IMG/VR virus record: IMGVR_UViG_3300042541_000778 | Coordinates: 1 to 32,296 of that record | DNA from: a virus | Reading direction: 5' to 3' (one strand) | DNA: 32,296 bases | Shown: positions 6,729 through 13,186 of the stretch, one piece after another | How the letters are laid out: every line of letters starts with the position of its first letter | Numbering within the stretch: the stretch's first letter is position 1 | Position numbers and translations under genes: made by a program | The notes under the pieces: model-generated | What the model was told of the DNA's origin: nothing | The model's database searches: none | The model's input: the letters and a program-made list of their open reading frames with translations, nothing else

Positions 6729-8108
6729 TTATTTTAGATCATAATCAATGTCTAATGCCTTTGGATTCTCCAACGCATCTATAGTAACATTCTGTGGCGC
6801 TAATGATGTTGGGATAAAATAGTCATTCATGTAGGCATTCACTTCATCTTTGCCATAGTTCATCGCATCTCTTTTTTCATTTGGTGTAATCCACCATGCC
6901 GATGCAAGCTGACTAACTAACTTATCCACTTCCTCTTGCATTTCACTGATCATAGTGAAATCAAAATCTAAATAAAGATTGGCACCAAATTGTGGCACTA
7001 ACCACCGGTTTAATTCATCCCTAATTTTAATTAGTTCTGGAATTACTGCATTTTGATACATAGCCTTCTTGGCCTCCTTCATGTTGTTATATGTAGATGA
7101 ATCGGTATTATTAAGCAATTGCACCGGAATGTTGTAGATATTACATAGATCTTTTACTGTGCCATTGTACTGCTCAATCAATGATAAATCTGCTGCGCTT
7201 AATCCAAAATTTACCCATGATAAATCCTTCGATGATACAATCACATCACCGGCATTGTTTGTGCCTTGATATTGCTTTCTAAAATTGTCCTTTAGCGCCT
7301 GTGCTTGCACTTGGTTTATGGTTCCTTCCTTATCAATTAGCATTCCCCTTGATGTCTGATTTTGCAGGTATTTTACACCTGTTGTTACAGCTTCATTGTT
7401 TGCCGTTAATACCCGTAAACCTGCACGCAAAGGTGATTGTCCATATAGATTAGATCCTGCGCTGTTGTAATCAGGATTAAAATCTTTAATGTGGCATATA
7501 TCCTCTGGACTTATTTCCTGTGTGGCATTGTACCGGATTCTGTATCCACTAATTGGATCTAAAACCCCCTGTGAAACGATTTCCACTAATTGTGATGGCA
7601 AAACATACAGCTGACCAAATTTACCTTGGTTTGGGCCACTTGTTGGCTTAATACCATAAATGTATCTGTTACCGGTTAGCTTACCGAATGCAATTAATTC
7701 CTGCAAAAATGTACTAAATGATTGCTCCGGATTTGGCCTATTTAATAATGCTTCTAATGGACTATCTGTGATCTGTGTAAATGCTCTTTTGCGTAAAACA
7801 TTGGCTTTATACATTGCCCCACCATCCATAATTCCCGATGTCATGGCTTTATATTGCTTGGCTGTACCTTTGTCATTTACTTCATAGATCTGAAAAGGTA
7901 TTGTGGTAGCTGCCTTGGTGATTAGGTTAATAATAGAATAAACGGTGGCATTTCTTTGGTATCCATTAACGATAAATGATTGATCATTTTCCTCTTGCAT
8001 AATAATGCTTGTACCTAACCATTGGTATAATAATTTATTATATGCCGGATCTGTTCCCCCTAAAGCCTTGATGATTGATTGTCTAAATGTATCTACTATG
8101 CCTGCCAT
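6729..8108 (-). CDS. Portal protein
   Basis: 459 residues from the ATG at 8108. The frame is open upstream through a TTG at 8129, but that codon lies inside a -7-like box and the ATG at 8108 fits the leader pattern of neighbouring genes. NGYQRNATVYSIINLITKAATTIPF, PNPEQSFSTFLQE, a LTGNRYIYGIKP segment, EDICHIKDFNPD and YGQSPLRAGLRVLTANNEA are the conserved blocks of HK97-type portals, with GTVKDLCNIYNIPVQLLN and EIQEEVD-like helices in the C-terminal half. Its dodecameric ring is the DNA gate and terminase dock. It lies between terminase and MuF, the standard order. Confidence 0.95.
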   Translation of the reverse strand: MAGIVDTFRQSIIKALGGTDPAYNKLLYQWLGTSIIMQEENDQSFIVNGYQRNATVYSIINLITKAATTIPFQIYEVNDKGTAKQYKAMTSGIMDGGAMYKANVLRKRAFTQITDSPLEALLNRPNPEQSFSTFLQELIAFGKLTGNRYIYGIKPTSGPNQGKFGQLYVLPSQLVEIVSQGVLDPISGYRIRYNATQEISPEDICHIKDFNPDYNSAGSNLYGQSPLRAGLRVLTANNEAVTTGVKYLQNQTSRGMLIDKEGTINQVQAQALKDNFRKQYQGTNNAGDVIVSSKDLSWVNFGLSAADLSLIEQYNGTVKDLCNIYNIPVQLLNNTDSSTYNNMKEAKKAMYQNAVIPELIKIRDELNRWLVPQFGANLYLDFDFTMISEMQEEVDKLVSQLASAWWITPNEKRDAMNYGKDEVNAYMNDYFIPTSLAPQNVTIDALENPKALDIDYDLK

Positions 8109-8119
8109 GTTATCGCTTT

Positions 8120-8134
8120 TTTTTGTCAAAAATA
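8120..8134 (-). promoter_or_regulatory. Possible promoter/leader element before portal
   Basis: TATTTTTG at 8134-8127 fits TAnnTTTG, and it is embedded in TTTTGACAAAAA (8131-8120), the same 12-base block found before the protease gene. CGATAAC sits directly before the ATG at 8108. No well-spaced -33 element is visible. Confidence 0.35.
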
Positions 8135-8139
8135 ATCAA

Positions 8140-9324
8140 TTAAATTACAAAAAAATCATTCCTATTTTTATACTTTGAGTAAACACCATACCTGATCGCA
8201 TCCATTAAATGGTTTTGTTTGTCAATAGGTTTATTTATAATGGTTCCATCTTTAAGCTGTTCCCAAAAATAGAATTGAAATTCATTGTGTAAATTCTTGC
8301 TTTCAAAGCTATAATAAACCTCAAATTCCTTTAGTAAACTGATTCCTGCGTTTATGGATCCGGTGCCTTTTATTGCCCCTTTTGCTAATATATCCATCTG
8401 CCTTAATTCCTCAATTGATTTTGGTTCTGCTGAATCACAATAAAATAAATCTTGATCATATCCATTGGACTTTATAAACTCTGCAATATCCCTATTTGTC
8501 ATTCCCTTTTTATAACAAACTTCATGCAGATATAACCGATCTTTAACCTTGGCTATCTGGACAATGGCTGTAGGATCCTGTGCATATCCAAAATCCAATC
8601 CATAGAATATTTCATCAAACTCTGGGAAATTATCTTTTGGAATTTGTTTCCATTTAGGAAATATCTGCCTTTCGGAAAATACTGCCCTTTTACCTTCCCC
8701 ATACACTCGCCAATAATCCGGATCCCTTTCTTTTAATCTCTCAATTTCTGCTACCAATTCAGCAGGTAAAAACTTATTATCTTGATATGTGGTGATCCAT
8801 GTTTCACAATCATCACGATCTATTACTTCATCATAAATCCAATGGATAGGATCAGATGGGTTAAAATCTATGATCATTTCATCCTCTGTTCTCATTAATA
8901 ACTGCCTGTAATCCTCGTAATCTAATTCGTTACCCTCATTGATATAGCAGATATTACGCTTTCGGCCCCTGATCTTTTGTGGTTCATCTACGGATAAAAA
9001 CTCCACTGTATGATGGCCGTATGTGTATGTGTTTTCTGATTTATTGTGATTGCCTAAAAATAAGATTCCCAGATTATCTAAAATTTCCATGAAATCCCTT
9101 TGCACTGATCCTTTGATGGCCGGCAATGTCTTGCGCACTATACTGATCACTAATGGCTTTGTGCTACTTGTTAGCTTATAGATTAGGTATTGGCATATCG
9201 CATAAGTTTTACCGGATCTGGTGCCACCTTGATGAACCTTGATTCTTGCTTTGCTATTTAATGTTTGGTAAAATTGAATATTACATTTCTGTACTACTCG
9301 TTTTCTATTTTGGCCGGTGTCCAT
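8140..9324 (-). CDS. terL: Terminase large subunit (packaging ATPase-nuclease)
   Basis: 394 residues. The ATPase half has Walker A GGTRSGKT at residues 33-40, a Walker B-like ICYINE ending at E130, and IIDFNPS at about 151-157 (coupling motif). The nuclease half has D244 in YGLDFGYAQDPTA, D297 in FYCDSAEP and D375 in HLMDAIRYG, the RNase H-like acidic triad. The pattern is that of the PBSX-like terminase family (Terminase_3 type). It pumps DNA into the prohead through the portal and cuts concatemers. It overlaps the small subunit gene by 31 bases. Confidence 0.96.
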   Translation of the reverse strand: MDTGQNRKRVVQKCNIQFYQTLNSKARIKVHQGGTRSGKTYAICQYLIYKLTSSTKPLVISIVRKTLPAIKGSVQRDFMEILDNLGILFLGNHNKSENTYTYGHHTVEFLSVDEPQKIRGRKRNICYINEGNELDYEDYRQLLMRTEDEMIIDFNPSDPIHWIYDEVIDRDDCETWITTYQDNKFLPAELVAEIERLKERDPDYWRVYGEGKRAVFSERQIFPKWKQIPKDNFPEFDEIFYGLDFGYAQDPTAIVQIAKVKDRLYLHEVCYKKGMTNRDIAEFIKSNGYDQDLFYCDSAEPKSIEELRQMDILAKGAIKGTGSINAGISLLKEFEVYYSFESKNLHNEFQFYFWEQLKDGTIINKPIDKQNHLMDAIRYGVYSKYKNRNDFFVI

Positions 9325-9656
9325 TCTATGATTGATGATTCTACCCCTGTATCATGCTTGATTTCTGTCCTTTCGACATAATCTCGCTTTTTGCCTTTAG
9401 TCTTTAGGTAAAATATGGTGGCTGTTGTGTTTCCTTCTTTAATCTGCTTATGCAATTGGCTTTCAGCAAAATCTAAAACTAAATCATTTAGATCATCTAT
9501 TTGTTCTTTGTACTTTGGATCTGTGCGCATCCATAGGTAATGTGTAGTGCGTTCAATGCCGGCAATTTTGGCAGCTGTAGTTACAATGCCCAATGATTTT
9601 TCCATCGCCTCGATCATGCGCTTTTTGCTGCTCTCTGTTACTTTTGGCCTTCTCAT
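9294..9656 (-). CDS. terS: Terminase small subunit
   Basis: 120 residues. A helix-turn-helix occupies about residues 10-45 (KRMIEAMEKSLGIVTTAAKIAGIERTTHYLWMR), followed by KEQIDDLNDLVLDFAESQLHKQIKEGNTTATIFYLKTKGKKRDY. That second block, FAE..L......G...A..F.L....K.RGY-like, is typical of small terminase subunits. The protein should recognise the packaging start site and recruit TerL. It overlaps TerL by 31 bases and the upstream ParB-like gene by four (ATGA). Confidence 0.9.
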   Translation of the reverse strand: MRRPKVTESSKKRMIEAMEKSLGIVTTAAKIAGIERTTHYLWMRTDPKYKEQIDDLNDLVLDFAESQLHKQIKEGNTTATIFYLKTKGKKRDYVERTEIKHDTGVESSIIEWTPAKIENE

Positions 9657-10156
9657 TTGCTTAATCTTACATTATAACCCTTTTCAATTAATTCTGTGTA
9701 TGCTTTCTGCCTTGATTCTTCATCATTAAATGTCAACTCTACTAAAAACAGATCCAACGGTGATTCCTCTGGTTCCGGTTCTAATGTCGGTTCAAATACC
9801 GGCACATCTAAACCCCAATCATTTAGCAGGTGTTCATCCCATTGATTGGCTAATATATCCCAATCCCATTCACCATAACCGACATTATCTTTAATTATAA
9901 ATTCCTTTTGCTGATCAGCAGTTAACATAGATGCCTTTATGATTGGTACCCTTTTTAATCCGGCTTCAATGCAGGCTTTTAATCGCATATTTCCACCCAA
10001 TACGATCATATAATCATCCACAACAATGGGCCGTAATGCCAACATTTCGGGAAAATCTTTTATAGATTTAACCAATTTGGCAAATTTGGTATCCTTAATA
10101 AATCTTGGATTAGATGGATTAGGAATAATCAGCTTGATGTTTACTTCTTCAATCAT
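9653..10156 (-). CDS. ParB/Srx-like domain protein next to terminase
   Basis: 167 residues. IIPNPSNPRFIKDTKFAKLVKSIKDFPEM, followed by LRPIVVDDYMIVLGGNMRLKACIEAGLKRVPII, is a clear ParB N-terminal (ParB/Srx-like) fold with the GGNMRL active-site-like loop. It continues with LTADQQKEFIIKDNVGYGEWDWDILANQWD, a segment typical of phage ParB-like proteins found next to terminases and methylases. There is no ParB helix-turn-helix domain and no ParA, so plasmid-type partitioning is unlikely. A role in packaging or DNA recognition is inferred from position; nuclease or CTPase activity is possible for the family but not shown. Confidence 0.88.
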   Translation of the reverse strand: MIEEVNIKLIIPNPSNPRFIKDTKFAKLVKSIKDFPEMLALRPIVVDDYMIVLGGNMRLKACIEAGLKRVPIIKASMLTADQQKEFIIKDNVGYGEWDWDILANQWDEHLLNDWGLDVPVFEPTLEPEPEESPLDLFLVELTFNDEESRQKAYTELIEKGYNVRLSK

Positions 10157-10254
10157 TATTTATTCTTTTCATCTATGATCATAAAAATCATAAATATTAC
10201 AAATGCAAGTATTATGCCACCAAAAAAGATTGATTCTATGATTAGATTATCCAT
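10156..10254 (-). CDS. 32-residue small membrane protein
   Basis: Starts at the ATG 10254-10252, inside TAATG with the stop of the upstream 47-residue gene, and its own TAA overlaps the ATG of the ParB-like gene in the same way. Residues about 4-27 (LIIESIFFGGIILAFVIFMI...) are one membrane helix, followed by DEKNK. No function can be read. The exact stop-start coupling on both sides is the main reason to believe it is translated. Confidence 0.65.
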   Translation of the reverse strand: MDNLIIESIFFGGIILAFVIFMIFMIIDEKNK

Positions 10255-10397
10255 TAACGATCATAGCCAAATACTATTTCCCACATAATCCATGAAAAGA
10301 TAATTAAATCGTTTCTGTTTTTTTTAGGCAGATTAATGCGAATTGATGGCAAAACTTCTATAGTGTGCCTTGTTGTTTTTAAACCAAAATATATCAT
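10254..10397 (-). CDS. 47-residue protein of unknown function
   Basis: Starts at ATG 10397-10395, sharing ATGA with the stop of the DUF3310-like gene, and ends with the TAA that overlaps the next ATG. The protein begins MIYFGLKTTRHTIEVLP and has a basic centre (PKKNRND) and a hydrophobic, aromatic end (FSWIMWEIVFGYDR). Not recognised. Its place in an unbroken chain of overlapping starts and stops supports it. Confidence 0.6.
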   Translation of the reverse strand: MIYFGLKTTRHTIEVLPSIRINLPKKNRNDLIIFSWIMWEIVFGYDR

Positions 10398-10612
10398 AAT
10401 TTATTATTTATGTGTCTTTTTAAATACCAAATTGCCTTTTCTAAATCCTCTCTCTCATTACCTTTTTTGCCTGATCTTAAAATGTATTTAATGGCATTAC
10501 CGGTGTGAAAAGATAAATTAAACTGTTCAATTATATCTATTGGCTGTGGCCCTGTTATAGTCTGATAATGTGGTGGTTTATTCACCATATCTGGCTGATC
10601 ATTGTAATTCAT
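10394..10612 (-). CDS. DUF3310-like protein
   Basis: 72 residues from the ATG at 10612. NKPPHYQTITGPQPIDIIEQ, then FHTGNAIKYILRSGKKGNEREDLEKAIWYLKRHI, is the DUF3310 signature (HY...IE.ID.IE.....F..GN.IKYI.R...K....EDL.KA..YL). The family is common in phages and related to the T7 gp1.7 nucleotide kinase region, but the activity here is untested. The frame opens as far up as 10678, but the -7-like box at 10683-10676 and the hairpin at 10642-10677 lie over that part, and 10612 has an A-rich leader (ACCTAAATCAATAGAA), so 10612 is preferred. Confidence 0.85.
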   Translation of the reverse strand: MNYNDQPDMVNKPPHYQTITGPQPIDIIEQFNLSFHTGNAIKYILRSGKKGNEREDLEKAIWYLKRHINNKL

Positions 10613-10641
10613 TTCTATTGATTTAGGTAAATAAGTGCTTT

Positions 10642-10677
10642 TGTACCTGCTGTTATTCCTCACCCAACAGCTGTACA
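10642..10677 (-). repeat. Inverted repeat upstream of DUF3310-like gene
   Basis: On the minus strand TGTAC-a-GCTGTT, then an 11-base loop, then AACAGC-ag-GTACA. This gives a two-part stem of 5 and 6 bp with a small asymmetric bulge, beginning 11 bases after the preceding stop codon. No U-tract follows, so an operator or RNA processing site is as likely as a terminator. Confidence 0.55.
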
Positions 10678-10683
10678 AATGTA
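10676..10683 (-). promoter_or_regulatory. -7-like box TACATTTG
   Basis: Exact match to TAnnTTTG in the gap after the 128-residue gene; it overlaps the edge of the inverted repeat at 10642-10677. No TTTG or TTG is visible at the usual distance, so this is weak evidence for a promoter. Confidence 0.3.
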
Positions 10684-10687
10684 AAAA

Positions 10688-11074
10688 CTATTTCCATAGG
10701 TTCGACATAGGTTTCTCCCAACAATCTACACCGTATGATTTTAGCAAAATATTTATCTGCGTATTTAACGAATCTTTGTGGATTTTGTCCATTGTATCCA
10801 TTTCCATTCCTAAAATAAAAAAAGATTCCATGGCAGTACAGGCATTTTGAAATGTGTCTAATGCTTGTAATAATTCATCACCTGATTTCTCCGGTGGAAA
10901 TAATGTTTTGTTTGCCCTTTCTAATTCTTTAATCAGATGGTTTGTAGCTGATTTAACAGACTGTTTATTGGCCGGATGCCCGATCCATCCACCATCAATA
11001 AAATCAAGCAGATTTTGGCATAATGCAAAATAGGTTAATTGTCTAATTTTGTTTTTCTTTTTGTCGTAACTCAT
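10688..11074 (-). CDS. Protein of unknown function, 128 residues
   Basis: Not recognised. It is mostly helical, with a GGWIGHPANKQSVKSATNHLIKELERANKTLF segment and PPEKSGDELLQALDTFQNACTAMESF. No membrane segment or catalytic motif stands out. Its start has the leader AAAAACCTAATCA-ATG, identical to that of the gene at 12432, and it overlaps the end of the upstream gene by 32 bases. Its place among the small early genes suggests an accessory role in DNA metabolism or host takeover, but this is only context. Confidence 0.75.
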   Translation of the reverse strand: MSYDKKKNKIRQLTYFALCQNLLDFIDGGWIGHPANKQSVKSATNHLIKELERANKTLFPPEKSGDELLQALDTFQNACTAMESFFILGMEMDTMDKIHKDSLNTQINILLKSYGVDCWEKPMSNLWK

Positions 11075-11279
11075 TGATTAGGTTTTTAAATTTTTGTAAT
11101 CTTATAAATGCCATTTTCCGATCCTGTGGACAATGGCTGTTTAAACGATCCATGGTAACTGCCACAAATATTCTTGAATTGGTAATCATTTCCCAACCTG
11201 TTAGCTGAATATCTATAGATTCATTGGATAATAAATATTGATGGCCCCAATCCCATGCAGCTTGATAATTAGGTTTCAT
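11043..11279 (-). CDS. Protein of unknown function, 78 residues
   Basis: Not recognised. A Trp/Tyr-rich start (YQAAWDWGHQYL) precedes a predicted amphipathic centre and a basic helical end (RLQKFKNLINELRQKEKQN). It overlaps the VRR-NUC gene stop by four bases (ATGA) and the following gene by 32 bases, so the three are likely co-translated. Confidence 0.7.
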   Translation of the reverse strand: MKPNYQAAWDWGHQYLLSNESIDIQLTGWEMITNSRIFVAVTMDRLNSHCPQDRKMAFIRLQKFKNLINELRQKEKQN

Positions 11280-11689
11280 CTTAATATTTGTTCCTGTAGC
11301 TTACCATCAATGTATCCAGATCTGTATCCGGCTTGATACAGATCAATAATTGGATCTGATTTGTAAATCCTTAACAAATCAATTAGATCATCCAATGATC
11401 TAACTATTTTGTAGCAATAACCATGATGTTCTACCATTGATTGAAATCTCTTTTGGTTCGGCTGTTGCTTACCATCGGCAAACTTAACTTCAATAAACAG
11501 GCCATGATGGGTATTATTAGCCATAACGATAAACAGATCAGCTGCGCCGGCTTTCAATCCTTCGGCATTTAATGCTCTGCCTACCCTTGGATGTCTTAAC
11601 CCACCGTTTGGAATACTAAAGAAATCATAGCCATTCCAATCAAGATACTGACACAAAATTACTTGCAGGTGATGTTCTTCTTTTTTCAT
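11276..11689 (-). CDS. VRR-NUC domain nuclease
   Basis: 137 residues. E5 near the N-terminus (KKEEHHLQVILCQYL), FFSIPNGGLRHPRVGRALNAEGLKAGAADLFI, then GLFIEVKFADGKQQPNQKRF and GYCYKIVRSLDDLIDLL, form the full VRR-NUC fold with its PD-(D/E)XK core (D of AADL, E-x-K of FIEVK, Q of QPNQ). Stand-alone phage VRR-NUC proteins are thought to cut branched or junction DNA during replication and packaging. The gene lies downstream of the repeat-rich control locus and is coupled by ATGA to the next gene. The last 30 residues extend past the usual domain. Confidence 0.92.
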   Translation of the reverse strand: MKKEEHHLQVILCQYLDWNGYDFFSIPNGGLRHPRVGRALNAEGLKAGAADLFIVMANNTHHGLFIEVKFADGKQQPNQKRFQSMVEHHGYCYKIVRSLDDLIDLLRIYKSDPIIDLYQAGYRSGYIDGKLQEQILR

Positions 11690-11695
11690 TGTTGA

Positions 11696-11866
11696 TTATG
11701 GTTTATGATTATCCATGAATTTAATAAATCCGGTATGATCATAGATTTCACTATCTACAATTTTTTTTTTAGCCATTGGAATTTCTATAGCGCTAATCAC
11801 AGCTGTTAATATTATTATAAACGCAGTGATCAAAACAACGAAAAACGGATGTATGATCTTATTCAT
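11696..11866 (-). CDS. Small membrane protein, 56 residues
   Basis: Starts at ATG 11866-11864, which shares ATGA with the stop of the 34-residue gene upstream. The frame is open to 11911, but the coupled start gives a cleaner protein: a short N-terminus (MNKIIH), one membrane helix at about residues 7-28 (PFFVVLITAFIIILTAVISAI), then a charged tail containing MAKKKIVDSEIYDHTGF. Not recognised. Confidence 0.7.
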   Translation of the reverse strand: MNKIIHPFFVVLITAFIIILTAVISAIEIPMAKKKIVDSEIYDHTGFIKFMDNHKP

Positions 11867-11967
11867 ATTGCTAAATAGATTAAAAGTATTGTAATGGCCA
11901 ACATAGACCAAAAATTAATTTCAGCGCTTAAATCTGCTGATGATACTTTTTTACCTTGATTTTCCAT
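11863..11967 (-). CDS. 34-residue small membrane protein
   Basis: Starts at ATG 11967-11965 and stops at TGA 11865-11863 inside the start of the next gene. The N-terminal half is polar (MENQGKKVSSADLSAEIN) and the C-terminal half is a membrane helix (WSMLAITILLIYLAI). It is the first gene after the 228-bp control region. Its leader (TTTAAACAAAGGTAAATAAACAAATT) is A-rich as expected here. Function unknown. Confidence 0.6.
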   Translation of the reverse strand: MENQGKKVSSADLSAEINFWSMLAITILLIYLAI

Positions 11968-11996
11968 AATTTGTTTATTTACCTTTGTTTAAAATA

Positions 11997-12017
11997 TAAG
12001 GGTAATTTTTACCCTTA
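11997..12017. repeat. Perfect 9-bp inverted repeat
   Basis: TAAGGGTAA, 3-base loop, TTACCCTTA. Read on the minus strand it is followed by TATATTTTAAAC, a weak U-tract, so it could be a terminator or a palindromic operator ahead of the 34-residue gene. Confidence 0.6.
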
Positions 12018-12044
12018 TTTTGTTACCTAATTAGTTAACTTTTA

Positions 12045-12096
12045 CCATCATTATATGTCAATTGTGCTATTAATGATGGAATTATCCGACATATAA
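12045..12096. repeat. Two interlocked 9-bp inverted repeats
   Basis: CCATCATTA (12045-12053) pairs with TAATGATGG (12071-12079), and TTATATGTC (12051-12059) pairs with GACATATAA (12088-12096). The arms interleave and share three bases, so the two stems are largely alternatives in one strand. Both are perfect matches. Confidence 0.65.
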
Positions 12097-12100
12097 CATT

Positions 12101-12161
12101 AATTATTTTTAAAGTTATGCGTTTAATTTGTCAATTATATTTAAAGTTATGCGTTTAATTT
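12101..12161. repeat. Two direct repeats, 29 bp with one mismatch, period 32 bp
   Basis: Copies at 12101-12129 and 12133-12161 share the core AAAGTTATGCGTTTAATTT and differ only at 12107/12139. The 32-bp period is close to three helical turns, placing both copies on one face of the DNA, as iterons and operator pairs often are. Confidence 0.8.
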
Positions 12162-12195
12162 AAACCTATCTGCTTTGTCTTTTTCTGTCATTGTC

Positions 12196-12432
12196 TTATT
12201 GGTTTAAATTGTTCTGGCTATTCGGATTTTCCGAATTACCACTTTGTTTAGTAATTAACCTACCATGTTTTGTGTATTTACCTTTTTCCATGTTGTCAAT
12301 GTAAATATCCTCATGCGTAATAATCCCAAAATCTATATTTGGTTTGAAATTTACTGCTTTTACCTGTTTATTTTTTGGATATAAAAAATAAATAATGCCT
12401 GTAATGGCAATAATGCTGATAACTTTTTTCAT
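12196..12432 (-). CDS. Small membrane-anchored protein, 78 residues
   Basis: One N-terminal hydrophobic segment at about residues 4-19 (VISIIAITGIIYFLYP) is followed by a polar domain with KPNIDFGIITHEDIYIDNMEKGKYTKHGRL and an Asn/Gln-rich end. It could be an uncleaved signal anchor or a poor signal peptide. Not recognised. The leader AAAAACCTAATCA-ATG is identical to that of the gene at 11074. It is the last gene before the repeat-rich locus. Confidence 0.7.
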   Translation of the reverse strand: MKKVISIIAITGIIYFLYPKNKQVKAVNFKPNIDFGIITHEDIYIDNMEKGKYTKHGRLITKQSGNSENPNSQNNLNQ

Positions 12433-12448
12433 TGATTAGGTTTTTAGT

Positions 12449-13186
12449 TTAAAATAATTGACCATTTTGATCAAATCTGACATCCATATTAACCATGGAT
12501 TGGATAAATTCTTTATAATATGCGCTTTTATATGTCGCATCAAGTTCTATATCGCTTAAAGATGATACATAATTTTTTAATTTTATTCGATTTTTATCCG
12601 ATTCTGGACATTCATACAATCCAAATTTTACCAAATAATCATAAAGCTGATATAATCCACCGGCAATCCATTTAAAATCTTTGCCCATTTTGACCATTAG
12701 ATCTGCATGATCATTCGCATTATTAATGGCCATCATTTTTAATTCATGATCTGATGGTACCGGTTTAATAGTTTCCATTTTTGGCAACTTTGCAAGTTCT
12801 GCCAATTCAAACTGTTTGCGTTCTATGTATTTCCGAATCCATTGAACAAAATTGGATGAATTAAAAAATACCTGCTGATCCTTATTTAAAAATTCACCGT
12901 TTAACCCCATTTTTAAACCGATCATAATTTCATCTTTTGTTAGATTTCCGAACAATTCCAGATCATCAGTTAAAATTACTATTTGCGCCATGTCCTCATT
13001 TTGATTCTCTGATCTTAATGATAATTTCATTTTTGCAATGGCCCAGATCTGTGTGGCTAAATCTGTTTTTTCACTTGGTAGCATTAGCATCAATTTTGTA
13101 GATGCCTGTGCTTGTACTATTTTGTTTTGCAGATTGCTGATATTAATCGCCAATGGCGAATGGATTTTTATAAGTTCCGTTTTCAT
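12449..13186 (-). CDS. Unknown protein downstream of replication initiator
   Basis: 245 residues, soluble, largely helical, not recognised. Visible blocks are LATQIWAIAKMKLSLRSENQNEDMAQIVILTDDLELFGNLTKDEIMIGLKMGLNGEF, FFNSSNFVQWIRKYIERKQFELAEL, and an Asp/Asn-rich MAINNANDHADLMVKM. No Walker motif or nuclease motif is seen. It starts 44 bases inside the initiator gene, so the two are probably made together. A role beside the initiator (helicase loading or origin complex) is plausible from position, as initiator-plus-partner pairs are common in phages, but there is no sequence evidence for that. Confidence 0.8.
   Translation of the reverse strand: MKTELIKIHSPLAINISNLQNKIVQAQASTKLMLMLPSEKTDLATQIWAIAKMKLSLRSENQNEDMAQIVILTDDLELFGNLTKDEIMIGLKMGLNGEFLNKDQQVFFNSSNFVQWIRKYIERKQFELAELAKLPKMETIKPVPSDHELKMMAINNANDHADLMVKMGKDFKWIAGGLYQLYDYLVKFGLYECPESDKNRIKLKNYVSSLSDIELDATYKSAYYKEFIQSMVNMDVRFDQNGQLF

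Larger units (their letters stand above)
11968..12195. other. Gene-free repeat-rich locus, candidate replication origin or control region
   Basis: The longest gene-free stretch in the window (228 bp), very AT-rich. It holds a pair of direct repeats at 12101-12161, two interlocked inverted repeats at 12045-12096, and a 9-bp perfect hairpin at 11997-12017. It lies a short way downstream of the replication initiator and its partner gene. No open frame with a plausible start fills it. Origin function is inferred from iteron-like spacing and AT-richness; a regulatory role for the VRR-NUC operon is the main alternative. Confidence 0.55.

Noticed and set aside
8109-8129. Extended portal start at TTG 8129
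   Set aside because: The codon is TTG, not ATG, and lies inside the TATTTTTG box; the ATG at 8108 gives a standard leader and portal N-terminus.
10613-10678. Extended start of the DUF3310-like gene at 10678
   Set aside because: It would run through the palindrome and the TACATTTG box; the family normally begins close to the HY motif.
12040-12140. Sigma70-like TTGACA and TATAAT pieces in the control locus
   Set aside because: The pieces are not at proper spacing, and the surrounding genome uses TAnnTTTG-type promoters, so the match is likely chance in AT-rich DNA.
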